In this document: positions 17,272 through 18,422 of the stretch, piece by piece
Layout of the letters: each line of letters starts with the position of its first letter
Numbering within the stretch: the first letter of the stretch is position 1
Origin: Chrysochromulina tobinii
Taxonomy: Eukaryota; Haptophyta; Prymnesiales; Chrysochromulinaceae
DNA: 18,422 nucleotides
Direction: 5' to 3'
Assembly (NCBI GenBank): GCA_001275005.1
Contig: JWZX01000816.1
Coordinates: 1-18,422, forward strand
Position numbers and translations under genes: made by a program
Notes under the pieces: generated by a model
What the model was told of the DNA's origin: nothing
Seen by the model: the letters and a program-made list of their open reading frames with translations, nothing else
Database searches by the model: none

Positions 17272-18422
17272 ATGCCACGAGCCGCGCAGGAGACCTTCGA
17301 GGTTTCTATGCGCCAAAGTGCGATGGAGTTTGACGCGCACGACCTCGACCGCTCGCGCAACCTCGACTTTGCCGAGCTCTGTGCGCTAGTGCGCGAGCGT
17401 GAGATCGGCATCTTCCCAGAGGCGGTGCTGCGCCGGCGCTTCGAAGATATGGACACCGATGGTAACGGGCTTGTGAGCATGAAGGAGTACATCATCTGGA
17501 TGCTGCGCGATGCGCTGCGCCGCTCGGTGGCGCGAGTGCGCGACCTGTTCATGCAGTGGGACGACGACAATTCGTCGAGCATCGACAAGCGCGAGTGGCG
17601 CAAGGCGATGAAAGTGCTCGGGATCGCGGCGCAAAACGATGAGATGGACGCCGTCTTCGACGAGTTCGACGAGGACCGAAGCGGCGAGGTCAGCTTTGAG
17701 GAGCTCGACCGACAGCTTCGTGTGCGCTACCCGCTGCCCGGGCTCGAGGATGCGGCCGCACGCGACGTCGCGCTGAGCGCGCAGAGGATGCACAAGCTGC
17801 GCACGGCGCCATCGGGCAAGGTGGGTCGCACCTTCTCGAGCGCCCTCCTCGACACGACGCAAGTGACCGGTGAGAGTGGCGGCAAGTCGGTCCAAGATCA
17901 GCTGCGCGCCGCACTCGCTGCCAACCTGACACGCATCATCGACCTCTTCCGGGACTGGGATGACGACGGCAACGGTCTGATCGACAAGAAGGAGTTCCGG
18001 CAGGCGATGCGCAGTCTTGGATTTAGTGCACCCAAGACGGAGGTCGATGCCCTCTTCGACTCGTTCGACAACGACGGCGGGGGCAGCATCGACTACCACG
18101 AGCTCAACGCACAGCTGAGACGTCACGCGCAGATTGCGGCGAATCTGAAGGCGGGTGCGAAGGGCAAGATCGAAACAAAGGCGAAGAATAAGTTTGCAAT
18201 CGGCAAAGATCGGCAGGCGCGTGTGCGCTCCAAGACCCTCGGGAGCGATGTCCAGCTTTTGGCGGACAAGCCTCTGGTGCAGCAGCTGTGCGCCGCTCTG
18301 AACGCGTCGTGGACCCGGGTCGTCGACCTATTTCGGGAGTGGGACGCGAATGGCGACGGTGAGATCTCGCGGATTGAGATGCACCGTGCGATGTTCGTCC
18401 TTGGCCTTGGCGCGCCAGTTGG
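17272..18422 (+). CDS. Multi-EF-hand calcium-binding protein (3' end outside the window)
   Basis: Open from ATG at 17272 to the window edge (383 codons seen). An in-frame TAA at 17152 and no ATG between them fix the start. At least seven EF-hand loops are visible, including DTDGNGLVSMKE, DDDNSSSIDKRE, DEDRSGEVSFEE, DDDGNGLIDKKE, DNDGGGSIDYHE and DANGDGEISRIE; the first (DLDRSRNLDFAE) is weaker. Most keep acidic or oxygen ligands at positions 1, 3, 5 and 12. The hands come in pairs within a larger repeat that begins with an ALxxxxxRxxDLFxxWD helix, seen three times (near residues 82, 213 and 342), so the protein grew by duplication of an EF-hand-pair unit of about 130 residues with basic linkers. 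No membrane segment or enzyme domain is visible so far. Likely a soluble calcium sensor or buffer, or the regulatory part of a longer protein. Confidence 0.88.
   Translation, partial: MPRAAQETFEVSMRQSAMEFDAHDLDRSRNLDFAELCALVREREIGIFPEAVLRRRFEDMDTDGNGLVSMKEYIIWMLRDALRRSVARVRDLFMQWDDDNSSSIDKREWRKAMKVLGIAAQNDEMDAVFDEFDEDRSGEVSFEELDRQLRVRYPLPGLEDAAARDVALSAQRMHKLRTAPSGKVGRTFSSALLDTTQVTGESGGKSVQDQLRAALAANLTRIIDLFRDWDDDGNGLIDKKEFRQAMRSLGFSAPKTEVDALFDSFDNDGGGSIDYHELNAQLRRHAQIAANLKAGAKGKIETKAKNKFAIGKDRQARVRSKTLGSDVQLLADKPLVQQLCAALNASWTRVVDLFREWDANGDGEISRIEMHRAMFVLGLGAPV

Overview
This is a GC-rich nuclear fragment from a unicellular eukaryote. It carries GT-AG spliceosomal introns of 70-387 bp, one clear TATA-like element, and gene families typical of eukaryotic endomembranes and calcium signalling. 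The base composition, the simple-repeat introns and one protein with an apparent signal peptide plus plastid transit-like leader suggest an alga with a secondary plastid. A haptophyte is my best guess; no single marker here proves it.

Layout, left to right. (1) A 35-bp tandem repeat lies at 94-172. (2) A five-exon P4-ATPase of the NEO1/ATP9 clade runs from 266 to 4646 on the + strand. (3) It converges on a single-exon minus-strand gene (4924-5601) for a small multi-spanning membrane protein with the Ser/His, Asp, HxxxH signature of the CREST/PAQR hydrolase superfamily. (4) After a 265-bp divergent spacer comes a large + strand gene (5867-12488, four exons) for a FAB1/PIKfyve-type phosphatidylinositol-3-phosphate 5-kinase with N-terminal ankyrin repeats before the FYVE finger; one extra G at 10970-10973 breaks its reading frame. 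(5) Two intronless minus-strand genes follow: a cyclic-nucleotide-binding-domain protein (12771-15311) and a protein with weak thioredoxin-fold resemblance (15610-17061). (6) A 210-bp divergent promoter region separates the latter from a + strand protein with at least seven EF-hands (17272 to the window end).

Functionally, the NEO1-type flippase and the FAB1-type lipid kinase are both classically endosomal/Golgi-vacuolar membrane factors. The cNMP-binding and EF-hand proteins point to second-messenger signalling. These are separate transcription units, and no operon-like logic should be read into their proximity.

The most striking feature is the introns. Six of the seven contain variants of a 10-bp CTGATGACCA-like motif, which itself carries a CTRAY branch-point-like core. 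Several are bounded by 15-17-bp direct repeats of the adjacent exon, and one contains a decayed second copy of the upstream exon's end. This looks like intron birth by tandem duplication around AGGT-like sites, or by insertion of an introner-like element with target duplication. The pattern is seen directly; the mechanism is inference. All splice sites were placed by eye from reading frame, GT/AG and family conservation.
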